Source: an uncultured Solimonas sp. (GTDB lineage: Bacteria > Pseudomonadota > Gammaproteobacteria > Nevskiales > Nevskiaceae). From it: DNA of 18,301 bases. How positions within the stretch are numbered: position 1 is the stretch's first letter; every line of letters starts with the position of its first letter. The notes beneath the pieces were generated by a model. It was not told the origin of the DNA. It saw nothing but the letters and a program-made list of their open reading frames with translations, and did no database searches. Of this stretch, positions 1 to 10,583 are shown in pieces. Where the stretch lies: the NCBI GenBank assembly GCA_946478985.1, contig CAMLDZ010000058.1, positions 1-18,301 of the forward strand, written 5' to 3'. A program made the translations under genes and the position numbers.

Positions 1-12
1 GCGCAGGGGTGA

Positions 13-171
13 GCGGCCAGGACGGCCGCGAAAGGCATCTATGGGACAGGGATGTCCCATAGATGCCGGCCCCGAGCACGTGAGCAGCGCAGGGCACTCG
101 CATCGCGAGTGCGGCCCTAGGGGTGCCCTTTCTTTTGCTTCCTTTTCTTTGGGCAAGCAAAGAAAAGGAAG
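13..171. repeat. Composite intergenic repeat with four hairpins
   Basis: Four inverted repeats follow one another. Hairpin 1: GCGGCC at 13-18 pairs with GGCCGC at 24-29. Hairpin 2: a perfect 15-bp stem, arms 34-48 and 53-67, loop GGGA. Hairpin 3: GCACTCGC at 94-101 pairs with GCGAGTGC at 105-112, loop ATC. Hairpin 4: a perfect 14-bp stem, CTTCCTTTTCTTTG at 138-151 and CAAAGAAAAGGAAG at 158-171, loop GGCAAG. Dispersed intergenic repeats with a similar CTTTTCTTTG / CAAAGAAAAG arm pair are, from memory, common in Xanthomonadales genomes, so this is probably a REP/BIME-like element. The left end may extend beyond the window. It could also end transcription of the upstream gene, but there is no clean T-tract after a GC stem. 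Confidence 0.75.
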
Positions 172-253
172 TCGCCTCACAGGGCGAAAGGCAAGCCATG
201 CAAAACAGCCAACTCAAGCGCGTTGTAACCACCCCTAAGCAACGCGAAAGACT

Positions 254-258
254 AAGGA
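254..258 (+). promoter_or_regulatory. Ribosome binding site of glgX
   Basis: AAGGA lies 9 bases before the ATG at 268. An in-frame TAA at 253-255 immediately upstream means the ATG at 268 is the first possible ATG of this frame, so site and stop together fix the start. I could not find a convincing sigma-70 promoter in 172-253. Confidence 0.6.
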
Positions 259-267
259 CAGCCCCGC

Positions 268-2468
<2,201 letters not shown>

Positions 2469-2472
<4 letters not shown>

Positions 2473-4307
2473 ACGGCGCCTCGGTGTCACGCCACGAGCA
2501 CCGCCTGCATTACGGCGCGACGCTGCTCGGCGACGGCCGCGCGCGCTTCCGCATCTGGGCGCCGTCGCAGCCGGCCTTGCAGCTGGAGATCGACGGCCGC
2601 GCACCGCTGCCGATGCAGCGCCAGGAGGACGGCTGCTTCGAGCTGACGGTGGCCTGCGCCGCCGGCGCGCGCTATCGCTTCCGCCTCGACGACGGGCTGG
2701 CGGTGCCGGATCCGGCCGCACGCGCGCAGGCCGATGACGTGCATGGCTACAGCCTGCTCACCGATCCGCAGACCTACGCCTGGCGGCAAACGGCCTGGCG
2801 CGGCCGGCCCTGGCACGAGACGGTGCTGTACGAGCTGCATGTCGGCGCCTGCGGGGGCTTCGACGGCGTGCGCGCGCGCTTGCCGGCTCTGGCAGCGCTC
2901 GGCATCACCGCCGTGGAGCTGATGCCGCTCAACGAGTTTCCGGGGCGCCACAACTGGGGCTACGACAGCGTGCTGCCATACGCGCCGGACCGCGCCTACG
3001 GCGAGCCGGACGCGCTCAAGCGCCTGATCGACGAGGCGCACCGGCTGGGCCTGATGATCTTCGTCGACGTGGTCTACAACCATTTCGGGCCGGACGGCAA
3101 TTATCTGCACGCCTACGCGCCGACGTTCTTCCGCGACGACATCACGACACCCTGGGGCGCGGCGATCGACTTCCGCCGGCCCGAGGTGCGCCGCTACTTC
3201 ATCGACAACGCGCTGTACTGGCTGCACGAGTTCCGCGTCGACGGCCTGCGCTTCGACGCCGTGCACGCGATCACCGACGAGGACTTCCTCGACGAGCTGG
3301 CGCTGAAGCTGCGCGACAGCATCGAGCCCGGCCGCCATGTGCATCTGGTGCTGGAAAACGAGCACAACGACGCGCGCCTGCTCGACGGTGGCGAGCGCGG
3401 CGCCGACGGCGCGCGCTACGACGCGCAATGGAACGACGACGGCCACAACGCCTTGCATGTCCTGCTGACCGGCGAGCACGAGGGCTACTACGCCGCTTAC
3501 GCCGACACGCCGGCGCAGCATCTGGCGCGCGTGCTCGGCGAGGGCTTCTGCTACCAGGGCGAGCCGATGCCGACGCTGCACGGCAGGCCGCGCGGCACAC
3601 CGAGCGCGGCCCTGCCGCCGACCGCCTTCGTGCTGTTCCAGCAGAACCACGACCAGGTCGGCAATCGCGCCTTCGGCGAGCGACTGAGCCTGCTCGCCGA
3701 CGCCGACGCGCTGCGCGTGTCGACGATGATGGTCCTGCTGTCGCCGCAGATCCCGCTGCTGTTCTTTGGCGAGGAATGGGGCAGCCGCGCGCCCTTCCTG
3801 TTCTTCACCGACCACGGTGCGCAGCTGGCGCAGCTGGTGCGCGACGGCCGCCGCAAGGAGTTCGCGAAGTTCGCCGCGTTCAGCGATCCGGCACGGCGCG
3901 CGCAGATTCCCGATCCCAACGATCCGCAGACCTTCCAGCGTTCGATCCCCGACGATGAGCACGGGCCTGCGGCCGAGGCGATGCGTGCCTACTACCGTCA
4001 GTTGCTGACATTGCGCCGCACGCAGCTGATGCCGCGGCTGCGCGGCGCCCGCGCGCTGGAGGCCGCAGCAGTCGGCAGCCACGCGCTGCGCGCCCGCTGG
4101 CAGCTCGGCGACGGCGCCACGCTGACGATGGCGCTGAACTTCGGCGCCGAGGCGCAGGCGCTGCCGGGCGCGGCACTGCCGGCACAGCGGTTGCTGTTCG
4201 AAACCCAGGCCGGCGTGGCTGCGAGCGCGCAGCAGGGCCGGTTGCCGGCAGGTGCCGGCTGCGTATGGCTGGACCCGCCCGGCGCCCGCGCGTCAGGGAC
4301 ACCTTGA
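2469..4307 (+). CDS. treZ: Malto-oligosyltrehalose trehalohydrolase TreZ
   Basis: A 612-residue GH13 enzyme that hydrolyses the alpha-1,4 bond next to the trehalosyl end of maltooligosyltrehalose, releasing free trehalose in the cytoplasm. An N-terminal E-set/CBM48-like domain (about 10-95, GDGRARFRIWAP) precedes the barrel. Motifs: DVVYNHFGPDGNY from 200; VDGLRFDAVHAI 258-269 with nucleophile D263; HLVLENEHND with acid E296; QNHDQVGNR with D395. The GGERGADGARYDAQWNDDGH stretch (307-326) separates TreZ from branching enzyme GlgB, the main alternative. Length matches the family (about 560-620). The ATG overlaps the glgX stop, with GAGG at 2461-2464 in front, so translation is probably coupled. 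malQ starts 7 bases after the stop. Confidence 0.95.
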
Positions 4308-4314
4308 GGACCTC

Positions 4315-6420
4315 ATGAGCGACGACGCCTTACGCAGCCTCGCCGAACAGGCCGGCATCAGCCTGCGCTGGACCGACTACCGCGGCGAACTTCGCGAGGT
4401 CGCGCCGGACACCCTGCGCGCGCTGCTCGCCGCGCTGGATCTGCCGGCCGGCAGCGCCGCGCAGATTGCCGAATCGCAAGCGATGCTGACCGCCGACAAC
4501 GATGCGGCGACGCTGCCGCCGCTGCTGACCGCGACCGCCGGCGGCAGCCTGCGCATCGCCGCCGGAGAAATCGGCGCCGGCAGCACACGGACGCTGCTCT
4601 GCGAGGACGGCCACCGCGCAAGCCTGCATTTCGAGGATCGCGGCGACGGTCAGCTGCAGGCACAGCTGCCGGAGGCGATCGGCTATCACCGCCTGCAGCT
4701 CGACGACCGCGAGATCACCATCGCCGCCGCGCCGCTGCGTGCCTTCGGCGTCGCCGACGCGCTCGCCGCCCGCGGCGGCTCGCCGCGGATCTGGGGCATC
4801 GCCGCGCAGCTCTACGCGCTGCGTCGCAGCGGCGATGGCGGCGTCGGCGATTTCGGCGCGCTCGCCGAGTTCGCGCGGCTGGCGGCCGGCCATGGTGCCG
4901 ATGCGCTCGCGATCAGTCCGGTACACGCACTGTTCGCCGCCGACCCCGACCGCTATGGACCGTATGCGCCGTCGAGCCGGCTGTTCATCAACGCCATGCA
5001 TGCCGATCCGGCCGCCTTGCTCGGCGACGCCGAGTCCCGGCGGCTGATCGCCGAACTCGGTCTGCAGGCCGAATGGCAGCGCTTGCAGGAGGAGCCGCTG
5101 ATCGACTGGCCGGCGGCGGCGCGCGCGCGCATGCAGCTGCTGCGCGCGAGCTATGCACAGCTGTCGCCGCAACTCGACGGCGATGGCGAGCGCGCACGCG
5201 CGTTCGCCGCCTTCGTCGACGACGGCGGCGAGGCGCTGCGCGATCACGCCTGCTTCGAGGCGCTGCACGCCCGGCAGTTCGCGGCGGGCCGCTGGTCCTG
5301 GCACGACTGGCCGGCGGAGCTGCGCGATCCGCGCTCGCCCGCCGTCGCCGCCTTCGCCGACGCGCATCGCGAGGACTTGCGCTTCCACCTGTTCGCACAG
5401 TGGCTCGCCGCCAAGGGGCTGGGCGACGCGCAGCGCGCCGCGCGCGAGGCCGGCATGGCAGTGGGCCTGATCGGCGATCTGGCGGTAGGCACCGACGGCG
5501 GCGGCAGCCATGCCTGGAGCCGGCAGCGCGAGATGCTCGGCAAGCTGTCGGTCGGCGCGCCGCCGGATCTGCTCAATGCGCTGGGCCAGAGCTGGGGCCT
5601 GACCGCGTTCTCGCCGCGCGCGATGCGCCGCGGCGGCTACGCGGCGTTCATCGAGACCCTGCGCGCGGCGCTGCGGCAGGTCGGCGGCCTGCGCATCGAT
5701 CACGTGCTCGGCCTGCAGCGGCTGTGGCTGGTGCCGCCGGGCGCACATGCGACCGAAGGCGCCTACCTGCGCTATCCGCTCGACGATCTGCTGCGCCTGA
5801 TTGCGCTGGAGTCGGTACGACACCGCGCCCTGATCGTCGGCGAGGACCTGGGCACCGTGCCGGACGGCTTTCGCGAGCGCCTGTACGGCGCCGGCATCCT
5901 CGGCATGCGCGTGCTGTGGTTCGAGCGCGATCACGGCCTGTTCGTGGAACCTTCGCGCTGGCCGGTCGAGGCCATGGCGACGACCAGCACGCACGATCTG
6001 CCGAGCAGCCGCGGCTGGTGGCAGGGCCGCGACATCGACTGGCGCGCGCAGCTGCAGCTGTTCGCACCGCACAGCGGCGAGCAGCAGGACCGCGACGAGC
6101 GCGCGCTCGACCGTCGCACGCTGTGGGCGGCGTACCGGCACGCCGGCGTGGTCCGGCAACACGAGGCGCCGCCCGCCGATCAGGCCGAGGCGGCGGTCGA
6201 CGCCGCGCTGCAGTATGTGGCGAGCACGCCCTCGCAACTGGCGATCGCGCCGATCGAGGATCTGCTGGGCCTGCTCGAACAGCCGAATCTGCCAGGCACC
6301 GTCGCCGAGCATCCCAACTGGCAACGCCGGCTGCCGGCACCGGCGGCGGATCTCTTCCAGCAACCCGAAGTGCAGGCAAGGCTCGCCCGGCTCGCCGCCG
6401 AACGGCCGCGCGGGAGCTGA
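4315..6420 (+). CDS. malQ: 4-alpha-glucanotransferase MalQ (amylomaltase, GH77)
   Basis: A 701-residue cytoplasmic disproportionating enzyme that moves maltodextrin segments between chains, freeing glucose and rebuilding longer dextrins. I chose ATG 4315, not the ATG at 4252 inside treZ, because GAGGA at 4306-4310 sits 4 bases ahead and the protein then starts with MSDDALRSLAEQAG, a usual MalQ start. GH77 motifs: GDLAVGTDGGGSHAW (387-401), GQSWGLTAFSP (424-434), LRIDHVLGLQRLW with nucleophile D462, GEDLGTVP with E510, TSTHDLPS with D561, and a C-terminal EQPNLPGTVAEHPNWQRR. Length matches the long enterobacterial-type MalQ (about 690-700). Being between treZ and treY suggests it recycles the short maltodextrins TreY/TreZ cannot shorten further. 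An N-terminal region of about 140 residues before the barrel is typical of this long class. Confidence 0.95.
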   Translation: MSDDALRSLAEQAGISLRWTDYRGELREVAPDTLRALLAALDLPAGSAAQIAESQAMLTADNDAATLPPLLTATAGGSLRIAAGEIGAGSTRTLLCEDGHRASLHFEDRGDGQLQAQLPEAIGYHRLQLDDREITIAAAPLRAFGVADALAARGGSPRIWGIAAQLYALRRSGDGGVGDFGALAEFARLAAGHGADALAISPVHALFAADPDRYGPYAPSSRLFINAMHADPAALLGDAESRRLIAELGLQAEWQRLQEEPLIDWPAAARARMQLLRASYAQLSPQLDGDGERARAFAAFVDDGGEALRDHACFEALHARQFAAGRWSWHDWPAELRDPRSPAVAAFADAHREDLRFHLFAQWLAAKGLGDAQRAAREAGMAVGLIGDLAVGTDGGGSHAWSRQREMLGKLSVGAPPDLLNALGQSWGLTAFSPRAMRRGGYAAFIETLRAALRQVGGLRIDHVLGLQRLWLVPPGAHATEGAYLRYPLDDLLRLIALESVRHRALIVGEDLGTVPDGFRERLYGAGILGMRVLWFERDHGLFVEPSRWPVEAMATTSTHDLPSSRGWWQGRDIDWRAQLQLFAPHSGEQQDRDERALDRRTLWAAYRHAGVVRQHEAPPADQAEAAVDAALQYVASTPSQLAIAPIEDLLGLLEQPNLPGTVAEHPNWQRRLPAPAADLFQQPEVQARLARLAAERPRGS

Positions 6421-6425
6421 AGTCC

Positions 6426-9266
6426 ATGGCGCATGAATCCAGTATCCGCGCGACGATGCGGCTGCAGCTGCATCGCGATTTCGGTTTCGATGCGGCGCGC
6501 GAGCAGCTGCCGTATCTGGCGCGGCTGGGCATCAGCCACGTCTATGCCTCGCCGATCCTCGTCGCCCGCAGCGGCTCCATGCACGGCTACGACGTCGTCG
6601 ATCACGGCGCCATCAATTCGGAGCTGGGCGGCGAAGCGGCGCTGCGCCGCTTCGTCGAAGCGCTGCGCGCCCTCGACATGGGCCTGATCATCGACATCGT
6701 GCCCAACCACATGGGTGTCGGCGGCCATGACAACGCCTGGTGGCTGGAGACCCTGGAATGGGGCCGCGACAGTCCTTATGCGAACTTTTTCGACATCGAC
6801 TGGGCGGTCGACGATCCGGCCTTGCGCGGCCGCGTCGCCGCGCCGTTTCTCGGCAAACCCTACGGGCAGGCGATCGCCGACGACGAGCTCAGGCTGCAGT
6901 TCGACGCCGCCTCGGGACGCCTGCTGGTCGCCTACTACGACCATCACTTTCCGCTGGCACCGCAGGTCTACGCGCCCTTGCTGCGCAGTGGCGGCACCGC
7001 GCTGGCCGAGCCGGCGCGCGAGTTCCGCGACGCCCTGGCGCGCCGCGGCCGCAGCGCGCGCTGGGCGGCGTTCGCGCAGACGCGCGCAGCGCTTGCCGCT
7101 CGCCACGCAGCGGACCCGGCGGTGCGCGCCGCCATCGCCGGCCTGCTGCAGCGCTACCGGCGCCAGGAGCACGCCACTGCCGCCGCCGAGGCGCAGCGCC
7201 GCGAACAGCTGCAGCGTCTTTGCGAACGCCAGCACTGGCGGCTGGCGTGGTGGCGAACCGCCGCCGACGAGATCAACTGGCGGCGCTTCTTCGACGTCAT
7301 CGACCTGGCTGCGCTGCGCGTCGAGGAGCCGGCGGTGTTCGAGGCGATCCATGCCATCACGTTTCGCCTTTACGCCGAAGGCCTGATCGATGGCGTGCGC
7401 GTCGATCACGTCGACGGCCTCGCCGATCCGCGCGCCTATTGCCGCAAGCTGCGCGCGCGGCTGGCGCGGCTGCAGGCGCAGCGGCCGGCGGCGCTGCCGC
7501 GCGAGCCGGCCTATCTGGTCGTCGAAAAGATCCTCGCGCCGGGCGAGAAGCTGGCGAGCGACTGGCGCACCGACGGCAGCTCCGGCTACAGCTTCATGAA
7601 CGAGGTGTCTGCCGTGCTGCACGACGCTGACGGTGCGGCGCCCTTGTCGGCGCTGTGGAGCCACTGCAGCGGCTACTCGGACGACTTCGACCGCGAGGTG
7701 CAGCGCGCACGGCGGCGCATTCCGCAGGAACTGTTCGCCGCCGATTTCGAAGCTTGCGCCCGCGCGCTGCACCGCGTGGCGCGCGCGCAGGCGCTGACGC
7801 GCGACTGGTCGCTGGCGGCGGTGCGCCGCGTGCTCACCGAGCTGCTGGTGCACTTCCCGGTCTACCGCACCTACGTGCAGCTGTCCGGTCGCTCGGAGGC
7901 CGATGCGGCGATCATGCGCGAGGTTTGCGCGGCGGCGCAGCAGAGCTGCCGGCCCGGCGAGCGCGCGCTGGTCGAGCAGATCGACCGCTGGCTGGGTGCC
8001 GAGGCGCCGGCCACGGTGAGCCAGGCGGCCGAACGCCGGTTGCGGCTGCGCGCCATCGCCCGCTTTCAGCAGCTGACCGCGCCGGTCGCCGCCAAGTCGG
8101 TGGAAGACACCGCCTTCTACCGCTATGGCGTGCTGGTGTCGCGTAACGAGGTCGGCGCCGATCCGGGGCAGTTCGCAAGCGAGGTCGAGACATTTCACAG
8201 CGCCTGCATCACCCGCGCGCGCCGCTATCCGCAGGCGATGCTGGCGACCGCGACGCACGACCACAAGCGCGGCGAAGACCTGCGCGCGCGGCTGGCCGTG
8301 CTCAGCGAGATGCCCTCGCAGTGGGCCGAGCAGGTGATGCGATGGCGCAACGTCAATGCCGCGCGCAAGCCGCAGATCGACGGCGTGCGGGGACCGGATG
8401 CCACCGACGAATACATCCTTTACCAGATGCTGGTCGGCGCCTGGCCGCCCGGCTTGCGGGCCGATGATCGTGAGGGCCTGCAGCAGCTCGGCAGCCGCCT
8501 GGCAGCCTGGCAGGAAAAGGCCGTGCGCGAATCGAAGCGGCGCTCCGGCTGGGTCGAACCCAACCTGGCGTATGAAGCCGCCTGCCAGGGCTTTGTCGAA
8601 ACCCTGCTCGACCCCGCGCAATCGGCCGACTTCCTCGCCGAGCTGGCAGCGCTCGCCGAGGGCATCGCCGCGGCCGGCGCCCGCAACGGCCTGACCCAGA
8701 CGCTGCTGCGGCTGACCGTCCCCGGCATGCCGGACTGCTACCAGGGCTGCGAGTTCTGGGACTTCAGCCTGGTCGACCCCGACAACCGGCGGCCGGTGGA
8801 CTTCGCCGCGCGCAGCCGGGCCCTGGACGCCGCCGACGATGACGCCGCGCTGCTGCGCGCCTGGCATGACGGACGCATCAAGCAACGCCTGATCCAGCGG
8901 CTGCTGGCACTGCGCGGCGCGATGCCCGCCTTGTTCGCGCAGGGCGACTATCGCCCGCTGCGCGTGCGCGGCAGGCGGGCGCGGCAGCTGATCGCCTTTG
9001 CGCGCAGCCTGGGCGAGACGGCGCTGATCGTCGTCGCGCCACGCTTCACGCAGGCGCTGTCGCGCGCCGACGGTGGACTCGGCCTCGCCGACGAGGCCTG
9101 GACCGATACCGAGATCGAGCTGCCCGGCGCCTTGCGCGGACGGCACTGGCGGAGTCTGCTCAAGCCAGGCGCAAGTGTGACCGTGGAGCGGCGCCTGCAG
9201 CCCGCGGACTGGCTGGCACAATGGCCGCTCGCGGTGTTGTTCACACCGGAATTGTCACAACGGTGA
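6426..9266 (+). CDS. treY: Malto-oligosyltrehalose synthase TreY (GH13)
   Basis: A 946-residue enzyme that isomerises the reducing-end alpha-1,4-linked glucose of a maltodextrin to an alpha,alpha-1,1 linkage, giving maltooligosyltrehalose, the TreZ substrate. I set the start at ATG 6426, five bases after the malQ stop, with GGGAG at 6412-6416; the same frame is open upstream inside malQ, but that stretch is out of register with MalQ and not TreY-like. The N-terminus reads MAHESSIRATMRLQLHRDFGF, the usual TreY opening with RLQLH. Motifs: YASPILVARSGSMHGYDVVD (40-59); DIVPNHMGVGG 90-100; VRVDHVDGLADP with nucleophile D327; YLVVEKIL with acid E367; VEDTAFYRYG 559-568; TATHDHKRGED 608-618 with D612. 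The C-terminal part carries VPGMPDCYQGCEFWDFSLVDPDNRRPVDF, typical of TreY. Length is near the upper end for the family. Last gene of the tight operon. Confidence 0.95.
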   Translation: MAHESSIRATMRLQLHRDFGFDAAREQLPYLARLGISHVYASPILVARSGSMHGYDVVDHGAINSELGGEAALRRFVEALRALDMGLIIDIVPNHMGVGGHDNAWWLETLEWGRDSPYANFFDIDWAVDDPALRGRVAAPFLGKPYGQAIADDELRLQFDAASGRLLVAYYDHHFPLAPQVYAPLLRSGGTALAEPAREFRDALARRGRSARWAAFAQTRAALAARHAADPAVRAAIAGLLQRYRRQEHATAAAEAQRREQLQRLCERQHWRLAWWRTAADEINWRRFFDVIDLAALRVEEPAVFEAIHAITFRLYAEGLIDGVRVDHVDGLADPRAYCRKLRARLARLQAQRPAALPREPAYLVVEKILAPGEKLASDWRTDGSSGYSFMNEVSAVLHDADGAAPLSALWSHCSGYSDDFDREVQRARRRIPQELFAADFEACARALHRVARAQALTRDWSLAAVRRVLTELLVHFPVYRTYVQLSGRSEADAAIMREVCAAAQQSCRPGERALVEQIDRWLGAEAPATVSQAAERRLRLRAIARFQQLTAPVAAKSVEDTAFYRYGVLVSRNEVGADPGQFASEVETFHSACITRARRYPQAMLATATHDHKRGEDLRARLAVLSEMPSQWAEQVMRWRNVNAARKPQIDGVRGPDATDEYILYQMLVGAWPPGLRADDREGLQQLGSRLAAWQEKAVRESKRRSGWVEPNLAYEAACQGFVETLLDPAQSADFLAELAALAEGIAAAGARNGLTQTLLRLTVPGMPDCYQGCEFWDFSLVDPDNRRPVDFAARSRALDAADDDAALLRAWHDGRIKQRLIQRLLALRGAMPALFAQGDYRPLRVRGRRARQLIAFARSLGETALIVVAPRFTQALSRADGGLGLADEAWTDTEIELPGALRGRHWRSLLKPGASVTVERRLQPADWLAQWPLAVLFTPELSQR

Positions 9267-9268
9267 CA
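9253..9268. promoter_or_regulatory. Inverted repeat across the treY stop codon
   Basis: TGTCAC (9253-9258) and GTGACA (9263-9268) are a perfect 6-bp inverted repeat with loop AACG; the treY TGA lies in the right arm. A second hairpin, GCCGGC 9276-9281 with GCCGGC 9285-9290, follows at once. They may form a weak terminator, an mRNA 3' end, or a protein site ahead of the epoxide hydrolase gene. No T-tract follows, so a strong intrinsic terminator is unlikely. Confidence 0.35.
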
Positions 9269-9314
9269 GTTTCCGGCCGGCGCAGCCGGCAGCCTAGCGC
9301 TCATATCGATAATG

Positions 9315-9320
9315 AAGGAG
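9315..9320 (+). promoter_or_regulatory. Ribosome binding site that sets a GTG start
   Basis: AAGGAG lies 8 bases before GTG at 9329, optimal spacing and the strongest Shine-Dalgarno match in the window. It decides the start of the epoxide hydrolase against the longer open frame that begins at 9221 inside treY. Confidence 0.75.
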
Positions 9321-9328
9321 AAACAACG

Positions 9329-10501
9329 GTGTCGATCGAGGCATTTCGCGTTGCCGTCAGTGAGCAAACCCTGCAAGACCTGCAGCTGCGCCTGAAGCAG
9401 AGCCGCTGGGTGGAGGACTTCGGCAACGAGGACTGGCGTTACGGCAGCAACGGCGCGTACCTCAAGGAACTGCTCGACTACTGGCGCGACCGCTACGACT
9501 GGCGCGCCCAGGAACGCCAGATCAACAGCTTCGCGCAGTTCCGCACCGAGATCGACGGCATCCCCATCCATTTCATCCATGTCCGCGGCAAGGCGCCCCA
9601 GGGGCTCAAGCCCAAGCCGCTGATCCTCAGCCATGGCTGGCCGTGGAGCTTCTGGGACTACAAGAAGGTCATCGGCCCGCTGAGCGATCCGGCCGCGCAC
9701 GGCGGCGATGCCGCCGACGCCTTCGACGTCATCGTGCCTTCGCTGCCCGGCTACGGCTTCTCGACGCCGCTGCGCAAGACCGGCGTCAACTTCTGGCAGA
9801 CCTCGGGCCTGTGGGTGAAGCTGATGGAGAAGCTCGGCTATCCGCGCTTCGCCGCGCATGGCGCCGACTGGGGCGCGCTGATCACTGCCGATCTCGGCCA
9901 TCGCTACGCCGATCGCCTGCTGGGCGCGCATTTCACGCTGATGCTGCCGCTCGATCTGCTGTCCGGCGGCAGCATGCCGCAAGCTTCCGATTACGCGCCG
10001 GACGAAGCCGCGCTGGCGGAGCGCACCGCCGCCTTCTTCCAGAGCGGTTCCGGCTACCTGGCGATCCAGAGCACGCGGCCGCAGACGCTGTCGTATGCGC
10101 TCAACGACTCACCCCTGGGCCTGCTGTCGTGGATCGTCGACAAACGCCGCGCCTGGAGCGATTGCAAGGGCGACGTCGAAACGCGCTTCAGCAAGGACGA
10201 TCTGATCACCACCGTGATGCTGTACTGGGTCACGCAAAGCTTCGGCACCTCGGCACGCTACTACTACGAGGCCGCGCACAACCCCTGGCAGCCCGCGCAT
10301 GCGCGCACGCCGGTGGTCGAGGCGCCGGTCGGCCTCACGGTGCTGCCGCGCGAAGTCGCCTTCATGCCGCGCCGCTGGGCCGAGGGCTACTACAACCTGC
10401 AGCAGTTCCGCCTGCACGAAGCCGGCGGCCACTTCGCCGCCTGGGAAGAGCCGCAGGCGGTGATCGACGACGTCCGCGATTTCTTCCGCGGCCGCGGCTG
10501 A
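9329..10501 (+). CDS. Epoxide hydrolase, EPHN family (alpha/beta hydrolase)
   Basis: A 390-residue protein of the microsomal/juvenile-hormone epoxide hydrolase class, which opens epoxides to diols through an ester intermediate. Residues 1-90 match the N-terminal epoxide hydrolase domain (SIEAFRVAVSEQTLQDLQLRLKQSRW, then a Trp-rich stretch and INSFAQFRTEIDGIPIHFIH). The alpha/beta-hydrolase core has the oxyanion motif HGWP 102-105, nucleophile D180 in GADWGA, lid tyrosines Y243 (SGYLAIQ) and probably Y311, a likely acid E342 (LPRE) and catalytic H368 in GGHFAA. It has no signal peptide or membrane segment, unlike the eukaryotic enzymes. The GTG start is fixed by AAGGAG. It lies 62 bp after treY, same strand, so it may be read through from the operon, but nothing links it to trehalose. 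The natural substrate is not visible; detoxification is a guess. Confidence 0.88.
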   Translation: MSIEAFRVAVSEQTLQDLQLRLKQSRWVEDFGNEDWRYGSNGAYLKELLDYWRDRYDWRAQERQINSFAQFRTEIDGIPIHFIHVRGKAPQGLKPKPLILSHGWPWSFWDYKKVIGPLSDPAAHGGDAADAFDVIVPSLPGYGFSTPLRKTGVNFWQTSGLWVKLMEKLGYPRFAAHGADWGALITADLGHRYADRLLGAHFTLMLPLDLLSGGSMPQASDYAPDEAALAERTAAFFQSGSGYLAIQSTRPQTLSYALNDSPLGLLSWIVDKRRAWSDCKGDVETRFSKDDLITTVMLYWVTQSFGTSARYYYEAAHNPWQPAHARTPVVEAPVGLTVLPREVAFMPRRWAEGYYNLQQFRLHEAGGHFAAWEEPQAVIDDVRDFFRGRG

Positions 10502-10583
10502 AGCGGCGTTGTCATCGAACCGTCACCGGCGACGCGCCGCGATTGACTAGCATCGGCGGACGCCTGTCTGCCGGTGCTCTCGC

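Noticed and set aside
41..238. 65-codon frame in the left intergenic region
   Set aside because: It runs through the inverted repeats 34-67, 94-112 and 138-171, which explain the sequence; no ribosome binding site.
4252..4314. Earlier start for MalQ inside treZ
   Set aside because: The extra 21 residues are Pro/Arg/Ala-rich, overlap treZ in another frame, and the ATG at 4315 has GAGGA at good spacing.
5073..6425. A 451-codon N-terminal extension of TreY through malQ
   Set aside because: It is the same frame as treY but overlaps malQ out of register, has Arg/Ala-rich low-complexity sequence, and TreY homology begins at ATG 6426 with its own ribosome binding site.
9308..9313. GATAAT as a -10 box for the epoxide hydrolase
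   Set aside because: The start point would fall inside the ribosome binding site and the -35 position (about 9285) reads GCCGGC.
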